Shown piece after piece: positions 1 to 10,384 of a stretch of 64,000 nucleotides of DNA (the stretch's first letter is position 1; each line of letters starts with the position of its first letter). The position numbers were made by a program, and so were the translations under genes. Source of the stretch: Pseudomonas vlassakiae (GTDB taxonomy: Bacteria; Pseudomonadota; Gammaproteobacteria; Pseudomonadales; Pseudomonadaceae); assembly GCF_014269035.2 (NCBI RefSeq), contig NZ_JABWRP020000011.1, positions 148,409-212,408 of the forward strand, written 5' to 3'. The notes under the pieces are model-generated. The model did not search any database. It was not told where the DNA came from and saw only the letters and a list, made by a program, of their open reading frames with translations.

Positions 1-657
1 GACAAGAAGAAGATCATCGAATCGGTCTACCAGGGCGCGGGCCAGCTGGCGGTCAACGCCATGCCGCCCACACAGTGGTCGTATGACACCAGCATCAAGG
101 ACGCACCGTACGACCCCGAGAAGGCCAAACAACTGCTCAAGGAAGCCGGCATCAAGGAAGGCACCGAGATCACCCTGTGGGCCATGCCCGTGCAACGTCC
201 CTACAACCCCAACGCCAAGCTGATGGCCGAGATGCTGCAGTCCGACTGGGCCAAGATCGGTATCAAATCGAAGATTGTCAGCTACGAGTGGGGCGAGTAC
301 ATCAAGCGCTCCAAAGGCGGAGAACAGGGCGCCATGCTGATCGGCTGGAGCGGTGACAACGGTGACCCGGACAACTGGCTCGGCACCTTGTACGGCTGCG
401 ACGCCGTCGACGGCAACAACTTCTCCAAGTGGTGCTTCAAGCCCTACGACGACCTGATCAAGCAGGCCAAGGCCACGTCCGACCAGGCCAAGCGCACCGA
501 GCTGTACCAGAAGGCCCAGCACATCCTCAAGGAACAGGTGCCGATCACGCCGATCGCCCACTCCACGGTCTACCAACCGATGAGCGCCAAGGTGAAGGAC
601 TTCAAGATCAGCCCGTTCGGGTTGAACAGCTTCTACGGCGTCAGCGTGGACAAATAG
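1..657 (+). CDS. Dipeptide ABC transporter substrate-binding protein (DppA-like), 3' part
   Basis: This is the C-terminal 218 residues of a family 5 periplasmic peptide-binding protein; the frame is open from base 1, so the gene starts outside the window. It matches the C-terminal part of the protein at 807-2399 almost residue for residue over NAMPPTQWSYD, the PVQRPYNPNAKLMAEML block, SYEWGEY and GDNGDPDNWLGTLY, so the two are recent paralogs. It should bind di- or oligopeptides in the periplasm and deliver them to the DppBC permease encoded at 5771-7716. The methionine at position 61 is internal and not a real start. A GC-rich hairpin follows the stop codon. Confidence 0.93.
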   Translation, partial: DKKKIIESVYQGAGQLAVNAMPPTQWSYDTSIKDAPYDPEKAKQLLKEAGIKEGTEITLWAMPVQRPYNPNAKLMAEMLQSDWAKIGIKSKIVSYEWGEYIKRSKGGEQGAMLIGWSGDNGDPDNWLGTLYGCDAVDGNNFSKWCFKPYDDLIKQAKATSDQAKRTELYQKAQHILKEQVPITPIAHSTVYQPMSAKVKDFKISPFGLNSFYGVSVDK

Positions 658-667
658 GGTAGCTCCC

Positions 668-694
668 CGCACCCGCCGCTCGAAGGCGGGTGCG
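668..694 (+). terminator. Hairpin after the first binding-protein gene
   Basis: A perfect 10-bp stem (CGCACCCGCC with GGCGGGTGCG) with a 7-nt loop lies 10 bases after the stop codon. No T-run follows, so it may act as an attenuator or RNA-stabilising hairpin that keeps this binding protein more abundant than the genes downstream. Confidence 0.55.
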
Positions 695-806
695 CCTCAC
701 CACCAAGCATTTCGTGCCCCCTCCGACGCTACCCGCGACGGAGTCGGGAAACTGTTGCCGTCATTCGTACCCCGAAGCGGCTTGAACAGCTGGAAAAGGA
801 ATCGCC

Positions 807-2399
807 ATGCGCCACGTCACTCGCCTTTCGCCCCTGCTTGCCCTCGGCCTGCTGAGCCAGGCCCCTGCCCTTCAGGCCAAGAACCTGGTGTTCTGCTCCG
901 AAGGCAGCCCGGCCGGCTTCGACACCGCCCAGTACACCAGTGCCACCGACAACGACGCCGCCGAGCCGATCTACAATCGCCTGGTGGAGTTCGAACGTGG
1001 CGGCACCGCCGTGCACCCGGCGCTGGCGACCCGGTGGGAAGTTTCCGAAGACGGCTTGCGCTATACCTTCCACTTGCGCCCCGGCGTGAAGTTCCACGCC
1101 AACAAGGCCTTCACGCCGAGCCGTGATTTCAATGCCGATGACGTGCTGTTCACCTTCAACCGCATGCTCGACAGGGACCAGCCGTTCCGTAAGGCCTACC
1201 CCACCGAATTCCCATACTTCGTCAGCATGGGACTGGACAAGAACATCACCCGGGTCGAGAAGACCGACCCAATGACCGTGGTGTTCACCCTGAACAAGGT
1301 CGATGCCGCGTTCATCCAGAACCTGGCGATGAGCTTCGCCTCGATACTCTCGGCCGAGTACGCCGAAACGTTGCTGGCCAGTGGGCGCCCCAGCGACATC
1401 AACCAGCAACCGATCGGCACCGGGCCGTTCGTGTTCCAGCGTTACCAGAAGGATTCGCAGATTCGCTTCAAGGGCAACCCGGATTACTGGGCGCCTGATG
1501 AAGTGAAGATCGACAACCTGGTGTTCTCGATCAATACCGACCCATCGGTGCGCATCCAGAAGCTGCGCCGCAACGAATGCCAGGTCACCCTGCACCCGCG
1601 CCCGGCCGACCTGCCGGCGCTCAAGGCCGACGGCAAGCTGCAGGTCATGCAACAGCCCGGCTTCAACCTCGGCTATATCGCCTATAACACCCAGCACCCA
1701 CCGTTCGACCGCCTCGAAGTGCGCCAGGCCATGGACATGGCGGTGAACAAGCAGGCCATCATCCAGGCGGTGTACCAGGACTCCGGCCAGTTGGCAGTCA
1801 ATGCCATGCCGCCAACCCAGTGGTCCTACGACAACAGCCTCAAGGACGCGCCGTACGACCCGGAAAAAGCCAAACAGTTACTGCAGCAGGCCGGGGTCAA
1901 GCCCGGCACCGAGATCACCCTGTGGGCCATGCCGGTACAGCGCCCTTACAACCCCAACGCCAAGCTGATGGCCGAAATGCTCCAGGCCGACTGGAACAAG
2001 CTCGGCTTCAAGGTGCGCATCGTCAGTTACGAATGGGGCGAATACCTCAAGCGCATGAAGAGTGGCGAACACGACATCGCCCTGATCGGCTGGACGGGCG
2101 ACAACGGAGACCCGGACAACTGGCTCGGCACCCTCTACAACTGCGACGCCATTGGCAGCAACAACTATTCGCTGTGGTGCGACCCGCAATACGACCGCCT
2201 GGTCAAGCAGGCCAAGCAGGTGACCGACCGCGAGCAACGCACGGCGCTTTATCAGCAGGCCCAGCAGCGCCTCAAACAGCAGGTGCCGATCACCCCGGTA
2301 GCGCATTCCACGGTGAACCAGCCGTTGAGCATCAAGGTGGCCGATTTCAAGGTCAGCCCGTTCGGCCGCAATGACTTTTCCGGTGTGAGTGTTGACTGA
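807..2399 (+). CDS. Dipeptide ABC transporter substrate-binding protein (DppA paralog 2)
   Basis: This 530-residue protein has the usual length of family 5 solute-binding proteins (DppA/OppA). It opens with a Sec signal peptide (basic MRHVTR, hydrophobic LLALGLLSQAPALQA, cleavage near residue 24). The mature part starts KNLVFCSEGSPAGFD, a form shared with DppA, and carries the conserved RWEVSEDGLRYTFHLRPGVKF region near residue 80. A GGAAA sequence nine bases upstream supports the ATG at 807. It is the second of three binding proteins here. In P. aeruginosa several DppA paralogs feed one DppBCDF transporter with different peptide preferences, and the same is likely here; its own ligand cannot be read from sequence. 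Confidence 0.95.
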   Translation: MRHVTRLSPLLALGLLSQAPALQAKNLVFCSEGSPAGFDTAQYTSATDNDAAEPIYNRLVEFERGGTAVHPALATRWEVSEDGLRYTFHLRPGVKFHANKAFTPSRDFNADDVLFTFNRMLDRDQPFRKAYPTEFPYFVSMGLDKNITRVEKTDPMTVVFTLNKVDAAFIQNLAMSFASILSAEYAETLLASGRPSDINQQPIGTGPFVFQRYQKDSQIRFKGNPDYWAPDEVKIDNLVFSINTDPSVRIQKLRRNECQVTLHPRPADLPALKADGKLQVMQQPGFNLGYIAYNTQHPPFDRLEVRQAMDMAVNKQAIIQAVYQDSGQLAVNAMPPTQWSYDNSLKDAPYDPEKAKQLLQQAGVKPGTEITLWAMPVQRPYNPNAKLMAEMLQADWNKLGFKVRIVSYEWGEYLKRMKSGEHDIALIGWTGDNGDPDNWLGTLYNCDAIGSNNYSLWCDPQYDRLVKQAKQVTDREQRTALYQQAQQRLKQQVPITPVAHSTVNQPLSIKVADFKVSPFGRNDFSGVSVD

Positions 2400-2414
2400 C
2401 CTTTAACCCTCGAA

Positions 2415-2520
2415 GGCCTCTTCGCAGGTAAACCCGCTCCCACAGGATCACGACAGGTTCGAGCTTGCGCCCTACCTGCAGGAGCGGGTTTATCGAGGCG
2501 TCGAACCTCCGCGAAAGGGC
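2415..2520. repeat. REP pair (inverted P. putida-type REP elements)
   Basis: Two head-to-head elements face each other. One reads GGCCTCTTCGCAGGTAAACC then GCTCCCACAGG (2415-2446). The other, in the opposite sense, contains CAGGAGCGGGTTTATCGAGG (from 2475). The core resembles the 35-bp REP consensus known in P. putida. It sits between a binding protein gene and the porin gene and can fold into a long hairpin. Confidence 0.8.
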
Positions 2521-2646
2521 CGGGACAGGCAACACACCTCCTCCGATTTTGCCCGGCAACCCCGGGCAACCCTGGCAACACCGCAGCAAACAACCCGGCC
2601 CACAAGGCCAGGTGATAACTAAAAGAACAGAAAGGGAGCTTTAACT

Positions 2647-4026
2647 TTGAGACTATTCACCTTGACCGCTTTGGCCTTATCCATCGGCACCTTTTCCGCC
2701 GTGACAGAGGCCGACACCCAGAGCCAGGACTACATCCCGTTCAGCCTGAAATCCAGCAGCGAACAGGACCAGGCCAATGGCTTCATCGACGGCCAGAGCC
2801 TGTCCGGCAGCACCCGCAACTGGTATGCCCACGAACGTGCCACCCGCGCACCGCTGTGGAAGTACTACAAGGGCGACGGCACCCGCCACGATACCCACAG
2901 CCGCGACAACTGGGTGCAGGGCACCATCCTCAACTACAGCTCGGGCTTCACCCAGGGCACTGTCGGCTTTGCCGTCGAGGCCGCCGGCTACAACGCGATC
3001 GCCCTGCAACAGGGCCGCGCCGCGATCGCCGGCCCGAACAACCGGACGCTCACCCACAGCGACGGCGACCCGGTCGGCCAGTGGAGCAAGATGGGCCTGG
3101 CCAACGTCAAGGCGCGTGTGTCCAATACGACCCTCACCGTCGGCCGCCAGTCTGTGGACACACCGATGATCGCCTACATCGGCAACCGTGCGTTGCCGTC
3201 GAGCTTCCAGGGCGCATTCCTGCACAGCGCCGAGTTCGACAACCTGTCGCTCGACCTGGGTACCTTCGACCGCGTTTCGCCACGCACCGAACAGAGCCTG
3301 AGCAAGTTCCGCAGCGAATACGGCGCCACCGGCGTCGAGACCGACCGCGCCAGCACCGCCGGGGTCAACTACCAGCCGTTCAAGAGCCTGACCACCAGCC
3401 TGTACGCCACCAAGGTCGACGACTTCTGGAACCAGTACTACTTCGGCGCCAGCCATGTGCTCGGCGACAACGCCGTACTCGCCCTGACCACCGGCCTGAA
3501 CTACTACAAGACGGTGGACGAGGGCAGCAAGAAGATGGGTGAGATCGACAACGACACCTACAGCCTGTCGTTCGGCCTGACCCACCAGGCGCACACCCTC
3601 ACCGCGTCGTGGCAGCAAGTCAACGGCAACGAGTATTTCGACTACCTGCACGAAACCAACGGCATCTACCTGGCCAACTCGCTGCTGTCGGACTTCAACG
3701 GCCCCAACGAGAAATCCCTGCAGATCTCCTACGTGCTGAACATGGCGCCGTACGGCGTACCAGGCCTCAAGTTCAACCTGTACAACGCCCGTGGCTGGGG
3801 CATCGACGGCACCCACTACCGGGGCACCGCCTATGACGTCAACGGCCTGGATGGCGAAACCCACTACGAGTGGGGCATCGGCACCAGCTATGCCGTACAG
3901 AGCGGGCCGTTCAAGGACACCAGCATCCGCGCCACCTACACCGCCCACCGCGCCAGCAAGGCGCAGGCCGATGGCAGCCTCGACGAGTTCCGCTTGGTGA
4001 CCACCATTCCATTCAACATTCTTTGA
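2647..4026 (+). CDS. opdP: OprD-family outer membrane porin, peptide-specific (OpdP-like)
   Basis: This 459-residue protein has a signal peptide (MRLFTLTALALSIGTFSAVTE) and an OprD-family barrel; features seen include FIDGQSLSGSTRNWYAHE near residues 45-62, TVGRQSVDTPMIAYIGNRALP near 160-180, and a C-terminal strand ending in FNIL. OprD porins take up basic amino acids and small peptides. Position inside a dpp locus matches P. aeruginosa opdP, a glycine-glutamate dipeptide porin, so it probably brings peptides across the outer membrane for the binding proteins on either side. The start is a TTG preceded by GGGAG at 2634-2638. The exact substrate is inferred from context. Confidence 0.9.
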   Translation: MRLFTLTALALSIGTFSAVTEADTQSQDYIPFSLKSSSEQDQANGFIDGQSLSGSTRNWYAHERATRAPLWKYYKGDGTRHDTHSRDNWVQGTILNYSSGFTQGTVGFAVEAAGYNAIALQQGRAAIAGPNNRTLTHSDGDPVGQWSKMGLANVKARVSNTTLTVGRQSVDTPMIAYIGNRALPSSFQGAFLHSAEFDNLSLDLGTFDRVSPRTEQSLSKFRSEYGATGVETDRASTAGVNYQPFKSLTTSLYATKVDDFWNQYYFGASHVLGDNAVLALTTGLNYYKTVDEGSKKMGEIDNDTYSLSFGLTHQAHTLTASWQQVNGNEYFDYLHETNGIYLANSLLSDFNGPNEKSLQISYVLNMAPYGVPGLKFNLYNARGWGIDGTHYRGTAYDVNGLDGETHYEWGIGTSYAVQSGPFKDTSIRATYTAHRASKAQADGSLDEFRLVTTIPFNIL

Positions 4027-4099
4027 CCGATGGCGCCATGGCCCGCTTCAACCCGGGCCGTGGCGGCTACGCTGGAATCATTGCAAGCAGGGAGTTTCC

Positions 4100-5695
4100 A
4101 TGACATCGCTACCGCTCCGCGCTGCCCTGGCAGCGGTCATCCTGGGCGCCGCCGGCAACCTCGCGGCCAAGCCGCTGGTGGTGTGCACCGAAGCCAGCCC
4201 GGAAGGCTTCGACATCGTCCAGTACACCACTGCAGTCACCGCCGATGCCTCGGCCGAGACGGTGTTCAACCGCCTGGTCGACTTCAAGCCTGGCACCACC
4301 GACATTCAGCCGGCCCTGGCCGAACGCTGGGACATTTCAGCGGACGGGCTGACCTACACCTTCCACCTGCGTGAAGGGGTGAAGTTCCACACCACCGACT
4401 ACTTCAAGCCAACCCGCGAGTTCAACGCCGATGACGTGCTGTGGAGCCTGAATCGACAGCTCGACCCAAGCCATCCGTGGCACGACAAGACCAGCGTCGG
4501 CTACCCGTACTTCGAGAGCATGGCCTTCAAGGAATTGCTCAAGTCGGTGACCAAGACCGACGACCACACCGTGGTGATCACCCTGACCCGCCCGGAAGCC
4601 CCCTTCCTGCGCGACATGGCCATGGCCTTCACCTCGATCTACTCCGCCGAATACGGTGACCAGTTGCTCAAGGCCGGCAAGACCGGCGACCTCAATAGCA
4701 AGCCGATCGGCACCGGCCCATTCATTTTCCAGCGTTACAACAAGGACGCCCAGGTCCGCTACAAGCCCAACCCGGACTATTTCCGCGGCAAGCCGCCGGC
4801 CGATGCGCTGGTGTTCGCCATCGCCACCGACAGCAACGTGCGCCTGCAGAAGCTGCGCGCCAACGAATGCCAGGTGGCGCTGTACCCCAAGCCCGATGAC
4901 GTACCGCTGATCAAGAACGACCCGACACTCAAGGTCGACGAAATCGAAGCCTTGGTCACCGGCTACATTTCGATGAACACCGAACACAAATACCTGAGCG
5001 ACGTGCGTGTGCGCAAAGCCATCAACATGGCCTTCGACCGCCAGACCCACGTCGATCAGCTGTTCGGCAAGGGCAACGCACTGGTCGGCGTAAACCCCTA
5101 CCCCCCCACCATGATCGGTTACAACACCGAGAACAAGAACCCGCCCCGCGACCTGGCCAAGGCCCGCGAGCTGCTCAAGGAAGCTGGCGTGCCGGAGGGC
5201 ACGGTGATCACCCTGTTCACCCGCAACGGCGGCGGCCCGACCAACCCCAACCCGCGGCTTTCCGCGGAAATGCTCCAGGCAGACCTCAAACAGATCGGCC
5301 TGAAGCTGGACATCCGCGTGATGGAATGGGCCGAGATGCTGCGCCGCGCCAAGAAGGGTGAGGCGGACCTGGTCTCCACCGGCTGGGCCGGCGACAACGG
5401 CGACCCGGACAACTTCCTCAGCCCGCTGCTCAGTTGCGATGCTGCCAGAAGCGGCGAGAACTATGCACGCTGGTGCAACCCTAAGTTCCAGGAACTGATC
5501 ACTCGCGCCCGCGAAGTGATCGACAACGACCAACGCGCCAGGCTCTATGCCGAGGCTTTGAAGGTGTACGATGACGATCAACCCTGGATCAGCATGGCCC
5601 ATCCGAAGATGTTCACCGCCATGCGTGACAACGTGGAGGGCTATGTGATCAACCCTCTGACCAACAACAACTTCGCCACCACCCGGGTGAAGTAG
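4100..5695 (+). CDS. dppA: Dipeptide ABC transporter substrate-binding protein (DppA paralog 3)
   Basis: A 531-residue family 5 binding protein with signal peptide MTSLPLRAALAAVILGAAGN and cleavage after LAA. The mature start KPLVVCTEASPEGFDIVQY and the GDNGDPDNFLSPLLSCDAA segment mark it as a DppA homolog. It is more diverged from the other two: the C-terminal ligand domain has LFTRNGGGPTNPNPRL where the others have LWAMPVQRPYNPNAKL. It lies directly upstream of dppB (75-bp gap), so it is the binding protein most clearly in operon with the permease. GGGAG at 4091 supports the start. The substitution around the peptide pocket suggests a different ligand range. Confidence 0.95.
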   Translation: MTSLPLRAALAAVILGAAGNLAAKPLVVCTEASPEGFDIVQYTTAVTADASAETVFNRLVDFKPGTTDIQPALAERWDISADGLTYTFHLREGVKFHTTDYFKPTREFNADDVLWSLNRQLDPSHPWHDKTSVGYPYFESMAFKELLKSVTKTDDHTVVITLTRPEAPFLRDMAMAFTSIYSAEYGDQLLKAGKTGDLNSKPIGTGPFIFQRYNKDAQVRYKPNPDYFRGKPPADALVFAIATDSNVRLQKLRANECQVALYPKPDDVPLIKNDPTLKVDEIEALVTGYISMNTEHKYLSDVRVRKAINMAFDRQTHVDQLFGKGNALVGVNPYPPTMIGYNTENKNPPRDLAKARELLKEAGVPEGTVITLFTRNGGGPTNPNPRLSAEMLQADLKQIGLKLDIRVMEWAEMLRRAKKGEADLVSTGWAGDNGDPDNFLSPLLSCDAARSGENYARWCNPKFQELITRAREVIDNDQRARLYAEALKVYDDDQPWISMAHPKMFTAMRDNVEGYVINPLTNNNFATTRVK

Positions 5696-5770
5696 AACAA
5701 CAACGACCGCCGGGACCCCACACGGGCACCGGCGGCACTGCCCTGACCGGCTGATGAGGTAACCCCGACA

Positions 5771-6781
5771 ATGTTGAGTTTTATTGCCCGGCGCCTGGGC
5801 CTGCTGATACCGACCTTCTTCGGTATCACCCTGCTGACCTTCGCGCTCATACGCCTGATCCCCGGCGACCCGGTGGAAGTCATGATGGGCGAGCGCAGGG
5901 TCGACCCCGAAATGCACGCCCAGGCCATGGAGCGCCTGGGCCTGAACAAGCCACTGCCGGTCCAGTACCTGGACTATGTCGGCAAGCTGGCCCACGGCGA
6001 CCTCGGTGAATCGCTGCGCACCCGCGAGAGCGTGTGGACCGAGTTCCTCACCCTGTTCCCCGCCACCCTGGAGCTGGCCATGGCCGCCCTGCTGTTCGCC
6101 GGCATCGTCGGCCTGCTGGCCGGGGTGATCGCCGCGCTCAAGCGCGGTTCGCTGTTCGACCACGGGGTGATGGGGATCTCCCTGGCTGGCTATTCCATGC
6201 CGATCTTCTGGTGGGGCCTGATCCTGATCATGTTCTTCTCGGTGAGCCTGGGCTGGACCCCGGTATCGGGGCGTATCGACCTGCTTTACGACATCGAGCC
6301 AAAGACCGGCTTCATGCTCATCGACACGCTGCTCAGCGACGAGGAAGGCGCGTTCAAGGACGCGGTGATGCACCTGATCCTGCCGGCCATCGTGCTCGGC
6401 ACCATCCCCTTGGCGGTGATCGCCCGCATGACCCGCTCGTCAATGCTCGAAGTGCTGCGCGAGGACTACATCCGCACCGCCCGCGCCAAAGGCCTGTCGC
6501 CGGCCCGCGTGGTGTTCGTGCATGGCCTGCGCAACGCGCTGATCCCGGTGCTGACCGTGTTCGGCCTGCAGGTCGGCACGCTGCTGGCCGGCGCCGTGCT
6601 GACCGAAACCATCTTCTCCTGGCCGGGCATCGGCAAATGGCTGATCGAAGCCATCGGCGCCCGTGACTACCCCGTGGTCCAGAACGGCATACTGTTGATT
6701 GCCTGCCTGGTGATCCTGGTCAACTTCGTCGTGGATATCCTCTACGGCCTGGCCAACCCACGCATCCGTCATCAGCGCTGA
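5771..6781 (+). CDS. dppB: Dipeptide ABC transporter permease DppB
   Basis: A 336-residue inner membrane permease. It starts with the family-typical MLSFIARRLGLLIPTFFGITLL transmembrane segment and the RLIPGDPVEVMMGE loop. The EAA loop that contacts the ATPases is seen as LREDYIRTARAKGLSPARV near residues 235-253, followed by HGLRNALIPVLTVFG. About six membrane spans are expected. It pairs with DppC, whose gene starts 9 bases after this stop codon, to form the peptide channel. Confidence 0.97.
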   Translation: MLSFIARRLGLLIPTFFGITLLTFALIRLIPGDPVEVMMGERRVDPEMHAQAMERLGLNKPLPVQYLDYVGKLAHGDLGESLRTRESVWTEFLTLFPATLELAMAALLFAGIVGLLAGVIAALKRGSLFDHGVMGISLAGYSMPIFWWGLILIMFFSVSLGWTPVSGRIDLLYDIEPKTGFMLIDTLLSDEEGAFKDAVMHLILPAIVLGTIPLAVIARMTRSSMLEVLREDYIRTARAKGLSPARVVFVHGLRNALIPVLTVFGLQVGTLLAGAVLTETIFSWPGIGKWLIEAIGARDYPVVQNGILLIACLVILVNFVVDILYGLANPRIRHQR

Positions 6782-6789
6782 GGCCTTCC

Positions 6790-7716
6790 ATGACTAGCCC
6801 GATTCCGAAATCCGTCGCACCGGCCAGCCCGGTGGACCAGAGCCTGCTCTACCCTTCACCGTACAAAGAATTCTGGCAGGCCTTCTCGCGCAACAAGGGC
6901 GCGGTAATGGGCCTGGCCTTCATGTGCCTGGTGGTGTTCTGCGCGTTGTTCGCACCGTGGGTCGCCCCCCATGACCCGAGCGAGCAGTACCGCGACTTCC
7001 TGTTGACCCCGCCGGTGTGGCTGGAAGGCGGCAGTTGGCAATTCATCCTCGGCACCGACGAACTCGGCCGTGACCTGTTGTCGCGCCTGATCCAGGGCGC
7101 GCGGCTGTCGCTGCTGATCGGCCTGTCGTCGGTGGTGATGTCGCTGATCCCGGGGATCCTGCTGGGCCTGCTGGCCGGGTTCTTCCCGCAGGTCCTCGGC
7201 CCGTCGATCATGCGCCTGATGGACGTGATGCTGGCCCTGCCGTCGCTGCTGTTGGCGGTGGCCATCGTCGCCATCCTCGGCCCAGGCCTGATCAACACGG
7301 TAATCGCCATCGCCATCGTGTCCTTGCCGTCCTATGTGCGCCTGACCCGCGCCGCGGTGATGGGCGAACTGAACCGCGACTACGTTACCGCCGCACGCCT
7401 GGCCGGTGCCGGGCTGCCACGGCTGATGTTCGTCACCGTGCTGCCCAACTGCATGGCGCCGCTGATCGTGCAGGCGACCTTGAGCTTCTCCTCGGCAATC
7501 CTCGACGCCGCCGCGCTGGGTTTCCTCGGCCTCGGCGTGCAACCGCCAACCCCCGAGTGGGGCACCATGCTGGCCTCGGCCCGTGACTACATCGAGCGCG
7601 CCTGGTGGGTGGTGAGCCTGCCCGGCCTGACCATCCTGCTCAGTGTGCTGGCAATCAACCTGATGGGCGACGGCCTGCGCGATGCGCTGGACCCGAAACT
7701 CAAGAACGCCGCCTGA
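6790..7716 (+). CDS. dppC: Dipeptide ABC transporter permease DppC
   Basis: A 308-residue permease of the OppBC family. After a cytoplasmic N-terminus ([18 protein letters not shown]) come a first membrane helix, the periplasmic [21 protein letters not shown] motif near residues 83-102, and the EAA loop [19 protein letters not shown] near 195-213. The C-terminus [17 protein letters not shown] is characteristic of DppC. It is tightly packed between dppB and dppD, and translation of the set is likely coupled. Confidence 0.97.
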   Translation: MTSPIPKSVAPASPVDQSLLYPSPYKEFWQAFSRNKGAVMGLAFMCLVVFCALFAPWVAPHDPSEQYRDFLLTPPVWLEGGSWQFILGTDELGRDLLSRLIQGARLSLLIGLSSVVMSLIPGILLGLLAGFFPQVLGPSIMRLMDVMLALPSLLLAVAIVAILGPGLINTVIAIAIVSLPSYVRLTRAAVMGELNRDYVTAARLAGAGLPRLMFVTVLPNCMAPLIVQATLSFSSAILDAAALGFLGLGVQPPTPEWGTMLASARDYIERAWWVVSLPGLTILLSVLAINLMGDGLRDALDPKLKNAA

Positions 7717-7726
7717 GGAGAACGCC

Positions 7727-8694
7727 ATGTCACTGTTGCAGATCAACAACCTGAACGTGCGCTTCGGCGCCGCCGATGCCGTCCCCGTGGTCGATGGCCT
7801 GGACCTGGCGGTGGACGCCGGCGAGATCCTGGCCATCGTCGGTGAGTCCGGCTCGGGCAAATCGGTCACCATGATGGCCCTGATGGGCCTGATCGACGCC
7901 CCTGGGCGCATCACTGCCGATTCGCTGACCTTCGACGGCACCGATATGCTCAAGCTCAGCGGCCGCCAGCGGCGCAAGGTGGTGGGCAAGGACATCGCCA
8001 TGGTCTTCCAGGACCCAATGACCGCGCTCAACCCCAGCTACACCGTGGGCTACCAGATCGAGGAAGTCCTGCGCCAGCACCTCGGCCTGAAAGGCAAGGC
8101 TGCACGCCAGCGGGCCTTGGAGCTGTTGAAAAAAGTGGAAATCCCGGCTGCGGAAAGCCGCCTGGACGCCTACCCGCACCAACTCTCCGGCGGCATGAGC
8201 CAGCGCGTGGCAATCGCCATGGCGATTGCCGGCGAACCCAAACTGCTGATCGCTGACGAACCGACCACCGCGCTGGACGTGACTATCCAGGCGCAGATCA
8301 TGGAGCTGCTGGTCAACCTGCAGAAGGAGCGCAACATGGCGCTCATCCTGATCACCCACGACCTGGCCGTGGTCGCCGAAACCGCCAGGCGCGTGTGTGT
8401 GATGTACGCCGGCCAGGCCGTGGAAGTGGGCCAGGTACCGGAGCTGTTCGACGTACCCGCCCACCCGTACAGCGAAGCACTGCTGGCGGCGATCCCCGAG
8501 CACAGCGTCGGCGCCGAGCGCCTGGCCACCCTGCCCGGCATCGTTCCCGGCCGCTATGACCGCCCGGCTGGCTGCCTGTTGTCGCCGCGCTGCCCTTACG
8601 TGCAGGACAACTGCCGCCATCAGCGCCCACCTCTCGACCCGCAGGCCCACAGCCTGGTGCGTTGCTTCTACCCGCTGAACCAGGAGGTGGCGTG

Positions 8695-8695
<1 letters not shown>
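7727..8695 (+). CDS. dppD: Dipeptide ABC transporter ATP-binding protein DppD
   Basis: A 322-residue ABC ATPase. Walker A GESGSGKS is at residues 39-46, the signature LSGGMSQR near 163, and Walker [13 protein letters not shown] follows. The C-terminal extension holds the oligopeptide-transporter cysteine cluster ([15 protein letters not shown]), which in related proteins binds an iron-sulfur cluster. I chose the ATG at 7727 (MSLLQINNL) because GAGGAGAA lies just upstream and because the longer frame would overlap dppC by 35 bases. Its last base is the first base of the dppF start codon. Confidence 0.97.
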
Positions 8696-9663
<968 letters not shown>

Positions 9664-9676
9664 ATCAGTGTGAAAT

Positions 9677-9738
9677 CCATCGCGGATAAATCCGCTCCTA
9701 CATCGCTACCGTCGTAGGAGCGTATTTATCCGCGATGG
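9677..9738. repeat. REP-like palindrome after dppF
   Basis: Two 25-nt arms (CCATCGCGGATAAATCCGCT... and its complement) match at all but one position around a short centre. The core GCGGATAAATCCGCTCCTAC recurs at 35026-35100. It lies between convergent genes (dppF and the unknown gene ending at 9766), so it could double as a bidirectional terminator. Confidence 0.75.
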
Positions 9739-9765
9739 GCCGTTCACGGTCGGCAGGCTATGCCG

Positions 9766-10377
9766 TTATGTGGAACCCTGGGCTGCCGGCACATCCCATT
9801 CCCCGTCTGCCCGGCGCTCAAGGTGCTGCAGGTTCCCACCAAGATCGGACAGCACACCGGTACGCCGGTTGAGTGAGCGCCCATCCGGATACACCGTGTG
9901 CCCACTGGCGTGAAAGATCCGTCCATCAGGCAAGGTCAAAGTAGTTTCCTTGCCTACAGAGCCATCTTCATAACGGGCCGTATTGTCCAAAAGAACATGA
10001 TTCGCGCCGATGTGGCGGAAGACGTACTTGCCCCGATCATCGATATAGATTTCAGTACCCGGTACCGCGTCGTCCAGGACTCTTTCTCCCCAACCCTCAA
10101 TCTGCTGCGGACGCCGCTGAGACTCAGGGTTTTCAAGCATGAGGCCTGCCGATACCCGAAAAATCTCACCGAAAAGGCTCCTTTCTGATCGGCTATGCTC
10201 TGCACCATGCGGGGCAGGGAACATCCAGAGCCCATCCCCGATTGCCTCGAGACCTGCCGGGTCAAAATCCTCCTCCAGAAGTTGCCAGTTTCCGTCAGCG
10301 TTCCTCATTTCCCAGCGTTGCCCCGATGACCAGTTGTGGGTGGATTCTGGTGGCAATTTTTCAACCATTGTGATCAC
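9766..10377 (-). CDS. Unknown protein, paralog of its upstream neighbour
   Basis: I do not recognise this 203-residue protein. It has no signal peptide or membrane segment. Near residues 20-40 it reads RWEMRNADGNWQLLEEDFDP, closely matching WEMLNPNGDWVIVSGDIDP in the next gene. The C-terminal half is rich in short beta-type repeats with DG turns (RYEDGSVGKE, LPDGRIFHASG, VYPDGRSLN), again as in the neighbour. Its coding DNA is visibly less G/C-biased at third positions than dpp or the core genes, suggesting transfer. The start at 10377 gives MITMVEKL; the ATG three codons in is equally possible. It lies 7 bases after the upstream gene, so the two form an operon. Confidence 0.75.
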   Translation of the reverse strand: MITMVEKLPPESTHNWSSGQRWEMRNADGNWQLLEEDFDPAGLEAIGDGLWMFPAPHGAEHSRSERSLFGEIFRVSAGLMLENPESQRRPQQIEGWGERVLDDAVPGTEIYIDDRGKYVFRHIGANHVLLDNTARYEDGSVGKETTLTLPDGRIFHASGHTVYPDGRSLNRRTGVLSDLGGNLQHLERRADGEWDVPAAQGST

Positions 10378-10384
10378 CGCCTTA

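Noticed and set aside
4037..4057. GGCCCG...CGGGCC hairpin between the porin gene and the third binding protein gene
   Set aside because: The stem is only 6 bp and lacks a T-run, too weak to call a terminator.
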